DNA of 13,078 bases from Asaia bogorensis. GTDB taxonomy: Bacteria; Pseudomonadota; Alphaproteobacteria; Acetobacterales; Acetobacteraceae. The notes beneath the pieces are model-generated. The model made no database searches. It was given only the letters and a program-made list of their open reading frames with translations, and was not told the DNA's origin. The position numbers and the translations under genes are program-made. Below are positions 1 to 6,315 of the stretch, one piece after another (position 1 is the first letter of the stretch; every line of letters begins with the position of its first letter). The DNA lies in contig CAMCEP010000053.1 in NCBI GenBank assembly GCA_945873675.1, positions 1 to 13,078 on the forward strand, in the 5' to 3' direction.

Positions 1-876
1 CTCGCCAGCTATTTCGCTGCGCAGAATGGCGCGCTTTGGGTGGCGGAAGAAGCGGGCGCGGTGGTGGGCATGGTGGCGGTGCATCCGCTGCCCGGGACGC
101 TGGATTGGGAGATTTGCCGCATGTATGTTGCGGCCAGCCAACGCGGCACAGGCGTGGCAGCGGCTTTGCTGACTACCGCAGAAGCCCATGCGCGTGACGC
201 GGGGGCGGAGGCGATCCGGCTTTGGTCCGACACACGCTTCACCCGCGCGCATAGCTTCTACGCCAAGCTTGGCTATGTGCGGCAGGGGCCGATCCGCGTT
301 TTGAATGATCTTTCCAATTCGCTGGAATTTCCCTTCCTCAAGCCGGCGCGTGGTGCCGCGGTGCATTTGCTGGATGCCTCCGCGGCCGAACATGCCGAAA
401 GGCCCTTGGCGGATATTCTGATTGCCTGCGTTGCCGCCGGCGCTTCGGTTTCCTTCCTGCCACCTTTGAGTGCCGAGGCCGCGCAGGGCTTCTGGCGACG
501 GAGCCTTGCCGATATCGCGCTTGGCCATAAAGCCATTTGGGTCGCCTGGGCGGATGGCGAATTGGTAGGCACGGTCACGCTTGATTTGGCAATGCCGCCC
601 AATCAGCCGCACCGCGCGGAAGTGGCGAAGTTGCTTGTGCATCCAAAAGCGCGGCGGCGTGGCGTGGCGCAAGCGCTGATGGCGGCTTTGGAAGCTGAGG
701 CCGCGCAGCGCGGGCGGCGCTTGCTCACACTCGACACCCGCGCGGATGATGCTGGTGAGGCGCTGTATCGTCGCCTTGGCTGGCAGGAAGCCGGGCGCAT
801 TCCGGGCTTTGCGCTGAATGCGGATGGCAGCGCCTCGGCGACTATTTTCTTCTTCAAGCAGATAGGTAACGCATGA
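1..876 (+). CDS. Tandem GNAT-family N-acetyltransferase (5' end missing)
   Basis: This is a probable acetyl-CoA-dependent N-acetyltransferase of unknown acceptor, with two GNAT domains in one chain. The frame is open from base 1, and the residues before the first in-window start (GTG at 40) still read like GNAT strand sequence (LWVAEEAG). The gene therefore almost certainly begins upstream of the window, and 291 codons are visible. Domain 1 (to about residue 110) shows the acetyl-CoA loop as SQRGTGVAAALL and ends in the SFYAKLGY motif. Domain 2 (about 120-291) repeats this as KARRRGVAQALM and ALYRRLGW. The second domain is complete, whereas the first has lost its N-terminal helices to the window edge. 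The stop overlaps the DinB start (ATGA, 873-876), so the two genes are translationally coupled. The family assignment is firm; the substrate is unknown. Confidence 0.87.
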   Translation, partial: LASYFAAQNGALWVAEEAGAVVGMVAVHPLPGTLDWEICRMYVAASQRGTGVAAALLTTAEAHARDAGAEAIRLWSDTRFTRAHSFYAKLGYVRQGPIRVLNDLSNSLEFPFLKPARGAAVHLLDASAAEHAERPLADILIACVAAGASVSFLPPLSAEAAQGFWRRSLADIALGHKAIWVAWADGELVGTVTLDLAMPPNQPHRAEVAKLLVHPKARRRGVAQALMAALEAEAAQRGRRLLTLDTRADDAGEALYRRLGWQEAGRIPGFALNADGSASATIFFFKQIGNA

Positions 877-1391
877 TCTCGCCCGATTGGTGCCGCATGA
901 TGGCGGCCTATAATTCTGAGATGAATCGCCGGCTTTACGGTGCCGCCGATGGGCTGGATGCCAGCGCGCGGCAGTCAGATGGCGGTGCCTTTTGGGGCAG
1001 TATTCAGGGCACGCTTTGCCATCTGGTGTGGGGTGATACCACTTGGATGAGCCGCTTTGACGCTTGGGAAAAACCGAGTGTCGGCATGACCCAAAGCCCT
1101 GTCATGATCACGGATTGGGCTGAGTTGAAAGCGCGCCGCGCGGCCGTGGATGCGAAGATCGAAGCCTGGGCAGCGCGCCTGACGCCCGAAACCCTGGCCG
1201 CGCCGCTGACCTGGTATTCAGGCATTGTTGGGCGTGAAGTGAGCATGTCGCTTTGGATTGCGGTTGGGCATTTCTTCAATCACCAGACGCATCATCGCGG
1301 CCAGGCGCATGCGCTGCTGACGCGCGCGGGGGCGACGACGGGGGATACGGATTTGCCCTGGGTGTTGGATTTGCCGGCGCTTGGTCTTTAA
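873..1391 (+). CDS. DinB-family four-helix-bundle protein
   Basis: This 172-aa protein has the usual length for the DinB/YfiT-like family of putative metal-dependent enzymes; despite the name it is not the DNA polymerase IV DinB. The expected metal-ligand pattern is visible: His50 in the helix CHLVWGDTTWM and a His-rich helix near the C terminus (HFFNHQTHHRGQAH, residues 133-146), where His137 and His141 would complete the triad. Members of this fold include thiol-dependent transferases and isomerases (bacillithiol, mycothiol or glutathione users), but nothing here specifies the reaction. The ATG overlaps the stop of the upstream acetyltransferase, and no separate promoter is needed. The protein has no signal peptide or membrane segment, so it is cytosolic. 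Confidence 0.87.
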   Translation: MISPDWCRMMAAYNSEMNRRLYGAADGLDASARQSDGGAFWGSIQGTLCHLVWGDTTWMSRFDAWEKPSVGMTQSPVMITDWAELKARRAAVDAKIEAWAARLTPETLAAPLTWYSGIVGREVSMSLWIAVGHFFNHQTHHRGQAHALLTRAGATTGDTDLPWVLDLPALGL

Positions 1392-1435
1392 GCATTTTCA
1401 AGCCAAGTGGTTTCACTGGGCGGCTCGGAAAATGC
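1392..1435. terminator. Long imperfect hairpin between convergent genes
   Basis: GCATTTTC (1392-1399) pairs perfectly with GAAAATGC (1428-1435). Inside this, GCC (1402-1404) pairs with GGC (1419-1421) and AGTG (1406-1409) with CACT (1414-1417) around a GTTT loop. It fills the 55-bp gap between the stop of the DinB gene and the stop of the DMT gene on the other strand, the usual place for a shared bidirectional terminator. Neither side has a T-run, so intrinsic termination is not certain; it could also be a REP-like element. Confidence 0.45.
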
Positions 1436-1446
1436 GATCAACTAAC

Positions 1447-2400
1447 CTACGTGACTTTTACGGCGGGTTTGGGCGAACGCGCCGATAGCGCGGCAAGGAA
1501 GGCCCCAAGGCTGATCGCGATAGCGCCCAGAATTTCGAAGAAGGTCGGCACTTCGTCCAGGATGAAGAAGGCCAGCAAAAAACTGGCGACCGGCAGCAGC
1601 GCGAGGCTCATGGCTGTCGCCGGCGCGCCGATCAGCATGGTCGAACGCCCGAGCGAGAAGATGGTCAAGGCGCCCATCAGCACACCCTGATAGAAGCCCT
1701 GAAACAGTAGATCCGAGACCAGAATTTGCGTAAGCTTCGACGAGCCCCAAAAGAAAAATACGAAAAACGGCAAATAGATGAGCAGCGAATAGACGCTGAG
1801 CAAGGCTGCACCCTGTAAGGCGGAAAGCCCGGAACGGCGCATGCGCAGCAGATAGACAGAGCCCAACATGCCCGCGCAAACAAACAGAATATCGCCCTTC
1901 CAGTAATCAAGATGGATACTGGCAATGCTGACACCACCAATGGCGAGCGCACCAAGCGTGATCAGCGCCAGACCATATTTGCGCAGGCGTGAAATCGCTT
2001 CACCTAGAAAATAAAAACAAAGCAGGCTGGTGAATAGCGGCATGAGGCCGGTGGAAAGCGTCAAATGCCCCGCAGGCGCAAGGGCCAAGCCCTGTGCCGT
2101 CAACATGGCGAGCGGCGCACCTTGCAAGAGCGCGAACCAGAGCCCCTCAAGCCAGGCATGGCGCGGCATGGAACCCGCAAGGCGCAGCAACACCGGCAGC
2201 AGGATCAATCCGCCAATGCCATAGCGTAGCAGGACAATATCAGCGGGGGTGACGGATTCGGTAACCGCAAGCCGGGTGAAAGCCGGCCAGGCTGACCAGA
2301 CAATGACCGTGAGCGCTGCCCATAAGATGCCATGGAGCTTGGTGTTTGCTTTGGCTTTCGTCGTAACGCTTTGGGCGTGGGTCGACACGCTAAGGCCCAA
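1447..2400 (-). CDS. DMT-superfamily exporter (EamA family)
   Basis: This inner-membrane transporter has 317 aa, the normal size for two fused EamA repeats of five helices each. Ten hydrophobic segments can be traced, at about residues 23-43, 54-72, 84-104, 111-133, 143-161, 170-186, 196-217, 236-256, 262-281 and 286-306. The first repeat carries the typical WSAWPAFTRLAV helix followed by LRYGIGGLILLP. Such proteins usually export amino acids, metabolites or drugs by proton exchange; the substrate cannot be read from sequence. The longest frame starts at TTG (2400), a GTG at 2388 is an alternative, and neither has a clear ribosome binding site. It lies 31 bp downstream of the SARP-like regulator on the same strand and is probably co-transcribed with it, so a role in exporting a product of the neighbouring peptide locus is possible but unproven. 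Confidence 0.88.
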   Translation of the reverse strand: MGLSVSTHAQSVTTKAKANTKLHGILWAALTVIVWSAWPAFTRLAVTESVTPADIVLLRYGIGGLILLPVLLRLAGSMPRHAWLEGLWFALLQGAPLAMLTAQGLALAPAGHLTLSTGLMPLFTSLLCFYFLGEAISRLRKYGLALITLGALAIGGVSIASIHLDYWKGDILFVCAGMLGSVYLLRMRRSGLSALQGAALLSVYSLLIYLPFFVFFFWGSSKLTQILVSDLLFQGFYQGVLMGALTIFSLGRSTMLIGAPATAMSLALLPVASFLLAFFILDEVPTFFEILGAIAISLGAFLAALSARSPKPAVKVT

Positions 2401-2431
2401 TCACGCGCGAGGGGCTGTGCAGCGCAAGGCT

Positions 2432-4486
2432 TCAGCCCTTTGGCGCGCCGGCCAATTCCAGACCGCGCGCATAATTGTCGCGGTCCTCCAGCCGGGCGAG
2501 CGGGTAGCTCCCGATGAAGCGTGCAATGGTGAAATGTGGCTCCAATTGCAGGAGTTTTTGCAAATAAGACGCGGCTTCATCAGGACGGCCAAGATGGCCG
2601 AGTGCTGCGATGAGCGGTTTGTAGCCGTTGGAGAAATCAGGATAAGCACGCACGGCTCGGCGGCCAAATTTGGATGCCGCATCGAAATCCGTTCTTATCA
2701 AATGCGCCAGGGTATAAATGGTATCGCCGAAATAAGCATTCGGCGCGAAGCTGGTAAGCGTCGTGTAGCGCTCCAAGTGCTGGAGCGCCATGGCGGGCTG
2801 CCCCATGTAGCAATATGTCGCTGCGCTCATCGCCCAGATGAAGGCGACATTGGGATTGAGCCTTAAGGCGACATCCAGATAGTGCCGCGCCGAGTCAAAA
2901 TCCTTCTCCAGAAAGGAACAAACATGCCCGCAAATTGCATGAGCTTCAGCGTTATCGGGGTCTTGCTTGATCGCTTCGAACGCTAGCCGCTGGGCCTTTT
3001 CAAGACTTTGCTGCGGGTTTGAGGACCAACCTTGGCCGATGTGAAATATGTGCCAATATGCCCCCCAGGCATTGGCTTTCGCATTATGCGGTTCTTTTAC
3101 GAGCGCTTCGTTCAAAAGGCCCCCTGCCTTTTCAAACGCAGCACGCTGCATCGTTGACAACAACGGAATGGCTTGCAGCACCAGGCTCGTAGCATCTGAC
3201 CAGCGTGGCCTTGTTTGCTGTCCTTCAATAAACAGGATCGCCGGATCAATGCGTGCAACCACCGGCGCCACCACACGGTCATGGAGTTGATCCATCATCG
3301 TGGTCGCAAATTCAAACCGGTCACTCCAGACCGGCCGGATATCCTGGCCGATATCCAAAAGCCGGATGCTGATGCTGATTTTCTCCGCGCCGCTGATCAG
3401 ATTACCTTCCACCGCGTAATGCCAACCCTTGGCGCGGAGAAAGGCCTCATCCCATTGCACGGTCTGCGGCTGCGGCGTCAGCGCAGCAACCACATCAAAC
3501 CAGCGGAACCGCGCGAGGGCAGAGGCGATTTCCTGGCTGAGTGAAAAGGCCAGTTGCCCATTTTCCTCATTTGTTGCCTGGAAGGGAATGACACCAATCC
3601 GCAACCGCGACGCCATGGGCGCCGAAACGGCAATGCTTGCGCGTGGTTCACCATGCGCCAGGGTGCCATGCCCATTCTCAATCTTAGGGCGTGTTGGCGC
3701 TGAACGCAGCCTTTCGTAAAGCGCCCTGGTTTCGGCCGATGGTTCAACCTCCAACCGGCTCTGCATCGCCATACGGCAGCGTTCAAATTCGCGGAGCGCC
3801 TGTGCTTTCTCTCCCATATCGGCCAGGGCGGCCATCAGGATGCGGCTGGCACCTTCATGTGTTGGTTCACAGGCGATGATCCGGCGCGCGAGGCCCGCGC
3901 GCCTTTCGGCGGGAACGTCCGCCTGGGCAATCTGGTGCAATTCCTCATCAAAAACTGCGGTGACTTCAGTCGCGAAGCGCGCGCGTTCCATCAGCAGCCA
4001 TTCGTCAAAGGCTTCCGATATCCCGTTCAAATCTTCCAGCAATTCGCCTTCACAGAGTGCCGCCAGATCGGTCCGGAGCAGATTGGCAGGGTGCGGGCCG
4101 GCCAGGATGGCGGCGCTATCCACCCAGCAAACCCGTTGGCTCAATCGGACCATTTCAGCATCCGTTTCCAGCACCTCATCCGCCAAGGAGCCGAAGGCCT
4201 GTAGCAATTCCCGCAGGGATTGGCGCAGGCTGGCGCGGGCCTGATGGTCCGGCACCCGGTCCCACAGCAGGGCGGCTATCTTGGCCCTTGGCACCCGCTG
4301 CCCGGCATGCAGGCAAAGATAGCCCAGGATGGCGCGGGCCTTGCGGCCGCGGGGCACCAGATCCTCACCCAGATAGCTGATGGCCCGAAGCGCGCCGAGG
4401 AGGTGGATGCGAACAATCGCCTGCCGGGCGCCGACATCGAGCGCCACAAGGTTGTTCTGATTGGCATTTTGTATCGCCAATGCCAC
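2432..4486 (-). CDS. SARP-like transcriptional activator with BTAD, TolB-like and TPR domains
   Basis: This 684-aa protein is a predicted cytosolic DNA-binding activator. Residues about 25-118 form an OmpR-type winged helix of the SARP class (core: GRKARAILGYLCL, then RAKIAALLW). Residues about 119-265 form the bacterial transcriptional activation domain, ending in the hallmark EFERCRMAMQSRLEVEPS. Residues about 293-415 resemble the TolB N-terminal-like domain found in CyaC-like regulators (RIGVIPF, EIASALARFRWFDVV, YAVEGNLI, VWSDRFEF). The rest, about 430-680, is helical TPR-like repeat (for example EAIKQDPDNAEAHAICG). The first start in frame is GTG 4486; TTG 4480 has the better-spaced GGGGG upstream and may be the true start. 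It is divergent from the Cys-repeat peptide gene with a 227-bp shared promoter region, which makes that gene its most likely target. No signal-receiver domain is present, so the TPR/TolB part probably senses the input. Confidence 0.85.
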   Translation of the reverse strand: MALAIQNANQNNLVALDVGARQAIVRIHLLGALRAISYLGEDLVPRGRKARAILGYLCLHAGQRVPRAKIAALLWDRVPDHQARASLRQSLRELLQAFGSLADEVLETDAEMVRLSQRVCWVDSAAILAGPHPANLLRTDLAALCEGELLEDLNGISEAFDEWLLMERARFATEVTAVFDEELHQIAQADVPAERRAGLARRIIACEPTHEGASRILMAALADMGEKAQALREFERCRMAMQSRLEVEPSAETRALYERLRSAPTRPKIENGHGTLAHGEPRASIAVSAPMASRLRIGVIPFQATNEENGQLAFSLSQEIASALARFRWFDVVAALTPQPQTVQWDEAFLRAKGWHYAVEGNLISGAEKISISIRLLDIGQDIRPVWSDRFEFATTMMDQLHDRVVAPVVARIDPAILFIEGQQTRPRWSDATSLVLQAIPLLSTMQRAAFEKAGGLLNEALVKEPHNAKANAWGAYWHIFHIGQGWSSNPQQSLEKAQRLAFEAIKQDPDNAEAHAICGHVCSFLEKDFDSARHYLDVALRLNPNVAFIWAMSAATYCYMGQPAMALQHLERYTTLTSFAPNAYFGDTIYTLAHLIRTDFDAASKFGRRAVRAYPDFSNGYKPLIAALGHLGRPDEAASYLQKLLQLEPHFTIARFIGSYPLARLEDRDNYARGLELAGAPKG

Positions 4487-4501
4487 CCCCGTGATTGTTC
4501 A

Positions 4502-4530
4502 TTGGGAACGTTACTCAACCAGAGTATAAC
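4502..4530 (+). promoter_or_regulatory. Candidate sigma-70 promoter toward the Cys-repeat peptide gene
   Basis: TTGGGA (4502-4507) and TATAAC (4525-4530) are separated by 17 bp, matching the consensus at 4 and 5 of 6 positions. Transcription would begin near 4537 and give a leader of roughly 175 nt before the peptide start. The opposite strand has TATACT over 4523-4528, reading toward the SARP-like regulator with only a weak -35, so the two -10 elements would share the same bases. This is a consensus match by eye only. Confidence 0.45.
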
Positions 4531-4713
4531 CTGTGGTTGTAGTGCGCAAGGATTATTTCACGCGAAAATGCGCTTTTTTAACGCTGCGCTGATGCTGGCT
4601 TCACAGTCTATTCACGCCTAGCCGCCAAGCTGACAGATATCGAAGCAATCCAACGGATCCGGCTCAACCCCAGGTAGATTACAGGTCGGAGCCAAAACTC
4701 AGGAGATGAGAAA

Positions 4714-4974
4714 ATGAGCGACACGCACATTCAACAGATTCCCTCCATGAAGCCGGTCTCCCTTGGTGGGGCCGCGGTTGCCGGTAACGGCAAGGTCCGC
4801 ATCGGAGGCTGCGCCCCCAGCCTACCGCCGGTGCGCGTGTCCGCCACTGATGCCGGCAAGGTTCGCGTCGGCGGATGCGCCCCAAGCCTGCCGCCGGTAC
4901 GCCGCTCCGCCGATGCCGCCACTGATGCCGGCAAGGTGCGCGTCGGCGGATGCGCCCCAAGCCTGCCACGCTGA
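4714..4974 (+). CDS. 86-aa peptide with three Cys-containing repeats; candidate multicore RiPP precursor
   Basis: I do not recognise a named family. A short N-terminal stretch (residues 1-25, MSDTHIQQIPSMKPVSLGGA then AVAGN) precedes three copies of GKVR(I/V)GGCAPSLP at residues 26-38, 48-60 and 73-85. Copies 1 and 2 continue as PVR; copy 3 ends in R and the stop. The only cysteines are Cys33, Cys55 and Cys80, one per unit at the same place. Linkers are rich in Ala, Ser, Thr and Asp. There is no signal peptide or membrane helix. The start is well supported: AGGAG (4701-4705) lies 8 nt before ATG. A leader followed by near-identical core units is the layout of multicore precursors of ribosomally made, modified peptides, and the divergent SARP-like regulator and downstream DUF6065 gene fit an accessory biosynthetic locus. 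A metal- or thiol-binding peptide that is never modified is the main alternative. Confidence 0.72.
   Translation: MSDTHIQQIPSMKPVSLGGAAVAGNGKVRIGGCAPSLPPVRVSATDAGKVRVGGCAPSLPPVRRSADAATDAGKVRVGGCAPSLPR
4789..4968 (+). repeat. Three in-frame coding repeats (units 4789-4827, 4855-4893, 4930-4968)
   Basis: Each 39-nt unit encodes GKVR(I/V)GGCAPSLP. Units 2 and 3 belong to a longer direct repeat, 4841-4892 against 4916-4967, that is identical except at 4862/4937 (T/G). This offset of 75 nt indicates a recent tandem duplication. Unit 1 is more diverged at the DNA level although the peptide is conserved. Confidence 0.9.
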
Positions 4975-5021
4975 AGCAAAGGCCCATGGCGCAGGGGACA
5001 AGGCGCCCCACGAATGGCGGC

Positions 5022-5064
5022 TTGGGGGAGTTTGCGGAAGAGTTTCTCCTCCCTCATCCCCCAA
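5022..5064 (+). promoter_or_regulatory. Intercistronic stem-loop between the peptide gene and the DUF6065 gene
   Basis: TTGGGGGA (5022-5029) is perfectly complementary to TCCCCCAA (5057-5064), and GGA (5036-5038) can pair with TCC (5047-5049) inside. The stem lies in the 109-nt gap and ends 19 nt before the proposed DUF6065 start. No T-run follows, so it is better read as an attenuator or RNA-stability element than as a full terminator. Confidence 0.45.
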
Positions 5065-5083
5065 CCGCGTGACAGGCAGGAAC

Positions 5084-5866
5084 GTGACTGAACTCCGCAA
5101 GGCGGAAACGCCACTTGCCACTTTCTACCGCATGATCCCCTCAGCGCGCCCGCCTCAGCGCGCTGATCGCGCGGCGGCGGGCACCATGCCGACACGCGCC
5201 TTTCGTTTTTGTGAAGCAATGACAACCGCTTCTTCCTTCGGGTGGTATATTTTCCCGCCGATCGGCTTCAAGCTGATGTGGGATGGTTCGGATGTGATCT
5301 GGACCTATGATGGGGTGGAAGATTGGTTCCCGCTCACCACCGCGCAATTTCCGCATTTCGCGCCGCAATTCGATGATGTCGCACCGGATGACATCAAGGG
5401 CTATTCGCCGCCCTTCCTCAGCACCTTCATCGAACCTGGCCTGGTACAGATCTGGAGCGGCCTTGCAATGCGCACCGCACCGGGCTGGGCCGCGTTGATC
5501 CGCGCGCCAGCGAATTTTGTCCGCAACCGCGGCTATGAATGCTATGAAGGCATTGTCGAAACCAGTAGCTGGTTCGGCCCGCTTTTCATCAATGTGCGGC
5601 TTACGCGCACGCATCACCCGATCGAATTCGATCCGAACTTCCCCTTTCTGCAGGTACAGCCCCTCCCCCGCGAAGCCTATGGCGCTGCTGCCGAAAATTT
5701 CTCGATCATTGATGACCTTTCAGGGTTTGAAGAGGCGGACTGGAATGATTTCCGCCACACCATCGTGCGCCCAAACAAGGACCCACATCGCAAACTTGGC
5801 GATTATGCAGTTAGCCTCCGCAAAACCCAGCGTGCGAAAGAACGGGATGATCCCACTAAGGAATGA
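5084..5866 (+). CDS. DUF6065-family protein, candidate partner of the repeat peptide
   Basis: I recognise this 260-aa protein as an uncharacterised DUF6065-type protein; no reaction is known to me. The proposed start is GTG 5084, preceded by AGGCAGGA. It keeps the segment ETPLATFYRMIPSARPPQRA, which looks conserved, whereas upstream the frame runs through the peptide gene and is not plausible coding. Later starts such as ATG 5218 would cut off this conserved part. The protein is soluble and aromatic-rich, with notable blocks FGWYIFPPI (52-60), WTYDGVEDWFPL (73-84), APGWAALIRAPAN (132-144), GYECYEGIVET (150-160), WFGPLFINVRLTRT (163-176) and FLQVQPLPREAY (188-199). It has Cys at 43 and 153 and no obvious nucleotide-, iron- or SAM-binding motif. 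It probably shares a transcript with the upstream peptide gene. A role as maturase, binder or processing factor for that peptide is inference from position. Confidence 0.72.
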   Translation: MTELRKAETPLATFYRMIPSARPPQRADRAAAGTMPTRAFRFCEAMTTASSFGWYIFPPIGFKLMWDGSDVIWTYDGVEDWFPLTTAQFPHFAPQFDDVAPDDIKGYSPPFLSTFIEPGLVQIWSGLAMRTAPGWAALIRAPANFVRNRGYECYEGIVETSSWFGPLFINVRLTRTHHPIEFDPNFPFLQVQPLPREAYGAAAENFSIIDDLSGFEEADWNDFRHTIVRPNKDPHRKLGDYAVSLRKTQRAKERDDPTKE

Positions 5867-5870
5867 CCTC

Positions 5871-5891
5871 TCATCCAGCGTCCCCGGATGA
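5871..5891 (+). terminator. Weak stem-loop after the DUF6065 gene
   Basis: TCATCC (5871-5876) and GGATGA (5886-5891) form a 6-bp stem with a 9-nt loop, 4 nt past the stop. No T-run follows. A second possible stem is GCAAAA (5941-5946) with TTTTGC (5958-5963), followed by CTTTATTT, which may be the actual stop signal. Confidence 0.3.
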
Positions 5892-5952
5892 ACCTTTGTA
5901 GGATTATCAGAAAAAACCCTTACACCAGCGGTGAAATTATGCAAAAGGCTCC

Positions 5953-5980
5953 TTGTTTTTTGCCTTTATTTGCGTACACT
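5953..5980 (+). promoter_or_regulatory. Candidate sigma-70 promoter of the 75-aa gene
   Basis: TTGTTT (5953-5958) and TACACT (5975-5980) are separated by 16 bp in an AT-rich stretch just upstream of the small gene, giving a leader of about 20 nt. The AAAGG at 5996-6000 would be its ribosome binding site. Confidence 0.4.
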
Positions 5981-6006
5981 ACTCGTAATATTAGCAAAGG
6001 AAAATC

Positions 6007-6234
6007 GTGATGCCACGCGATGGTGATGATATGCCAGATGATCAACTTATCACGCCTGCGCTTGAATTGGCGATATTACGGCTTTGGGCGGCAGCGATGC
6101 ACATGGAACGCAGTTTCAGCCGCCAAGAACTTGAAGCGCTGCCAGCATTATCACGCGCCATCGCGGCTGCGCATTTGCTGCCCGCCGCGATTGGCTGGGA
6201 TGATATCATGCCGGATCAATTCGCCGAAATTTGA
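6007..6234 (+). CDS. Small protein of unknown function (75 aa)
   Basis: I recognise no family. The frame begins GTG-ATG (6007 or 6010); AAAGG at 5996-6000 is 6 or 9 nt upstream, so either start works. The product is acidic and apparently helical: a polar N terminus (PRDGDDMPDDQ), then a heptad-like hydrophobic region ALELAILRLWAAAM, a charged segment with SRQELEAL, an Ala-rich helix ending HLLPAAIGWDDI, and an acidic tail. There are no cysteines, no signal peptide and no recognisable DNA-binding motif. A promoter-like sequence upstream suggests its own transcript, separate from the peptide locus. It converges with the XRE regulator gene with 81 bp between them. Codon use and the ribosome binding site make it a reasonable gene, but homology support cannot be judged here. 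Confidence 0.55.
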   Translation: MMPRDGDDMPDDQLITPALELAILRLWAAAMHMERSFSRQELEALPALSRAIAAAHLLPAAIGWDDIMPDQFAEI

Positions 6235-6315
6235 TCCTTTTTCGAAAAAAATTACGCGCTGACGTGAACTATAAAAACGCTTCTGTTTGAAATTCCTCGT
6301 CCCAATCAGCAACTT

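Noticed and set aside
4568..4621. A 17-codon frame (MRFFNAALMLASQSIHA) in the peptide leader region.
   Set aside because: No ribosome binding site and too short to judge; mentioned only because a leader peptide there could in principle act in attenuation.
4714..4790. Double-glycine-type leader ending at SLGG (residues 16-19).
   Set aside because: The hydrophobic and acidic residues expected before the GG in that leader class are missing and no C39-peptidase transporter is nearby.
4789..4968. CRISPR-like array.
   Set aside because: Three in-frame units, unequal spacing (66 and 75 nt), related spacers that are coding, and no cas genes.
4763..5083. Upstream extension of the DUF6065 frame back to 4763, overlapping the peptide gene.
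   Set aside because: The added residues are a shadow of the repeat gene in another frame; GTG 5084 with AGGCAGGA upstream gives a normal protein start.
4731..5225. A 164-aa minus-strand frame and another of 99 aa (4822-5121) across the peptide gene, both also repetitive.
   Set aside because: The DNA repeat makes every frame repetitive. Only the plus-strand frame starting at 4714 has a strong ribosome binding site, ends just after a complete repeat and has sensible neighbours.
6231..6256. T-run and A-run (CCTTTTTCGAAAAAAATT) between the convergent small gene and XRE gene as a terminator.
   Set aside because: The only stem is an AT-only palindrome with no GC support; it may still help termination but I cannot support it as a feature.
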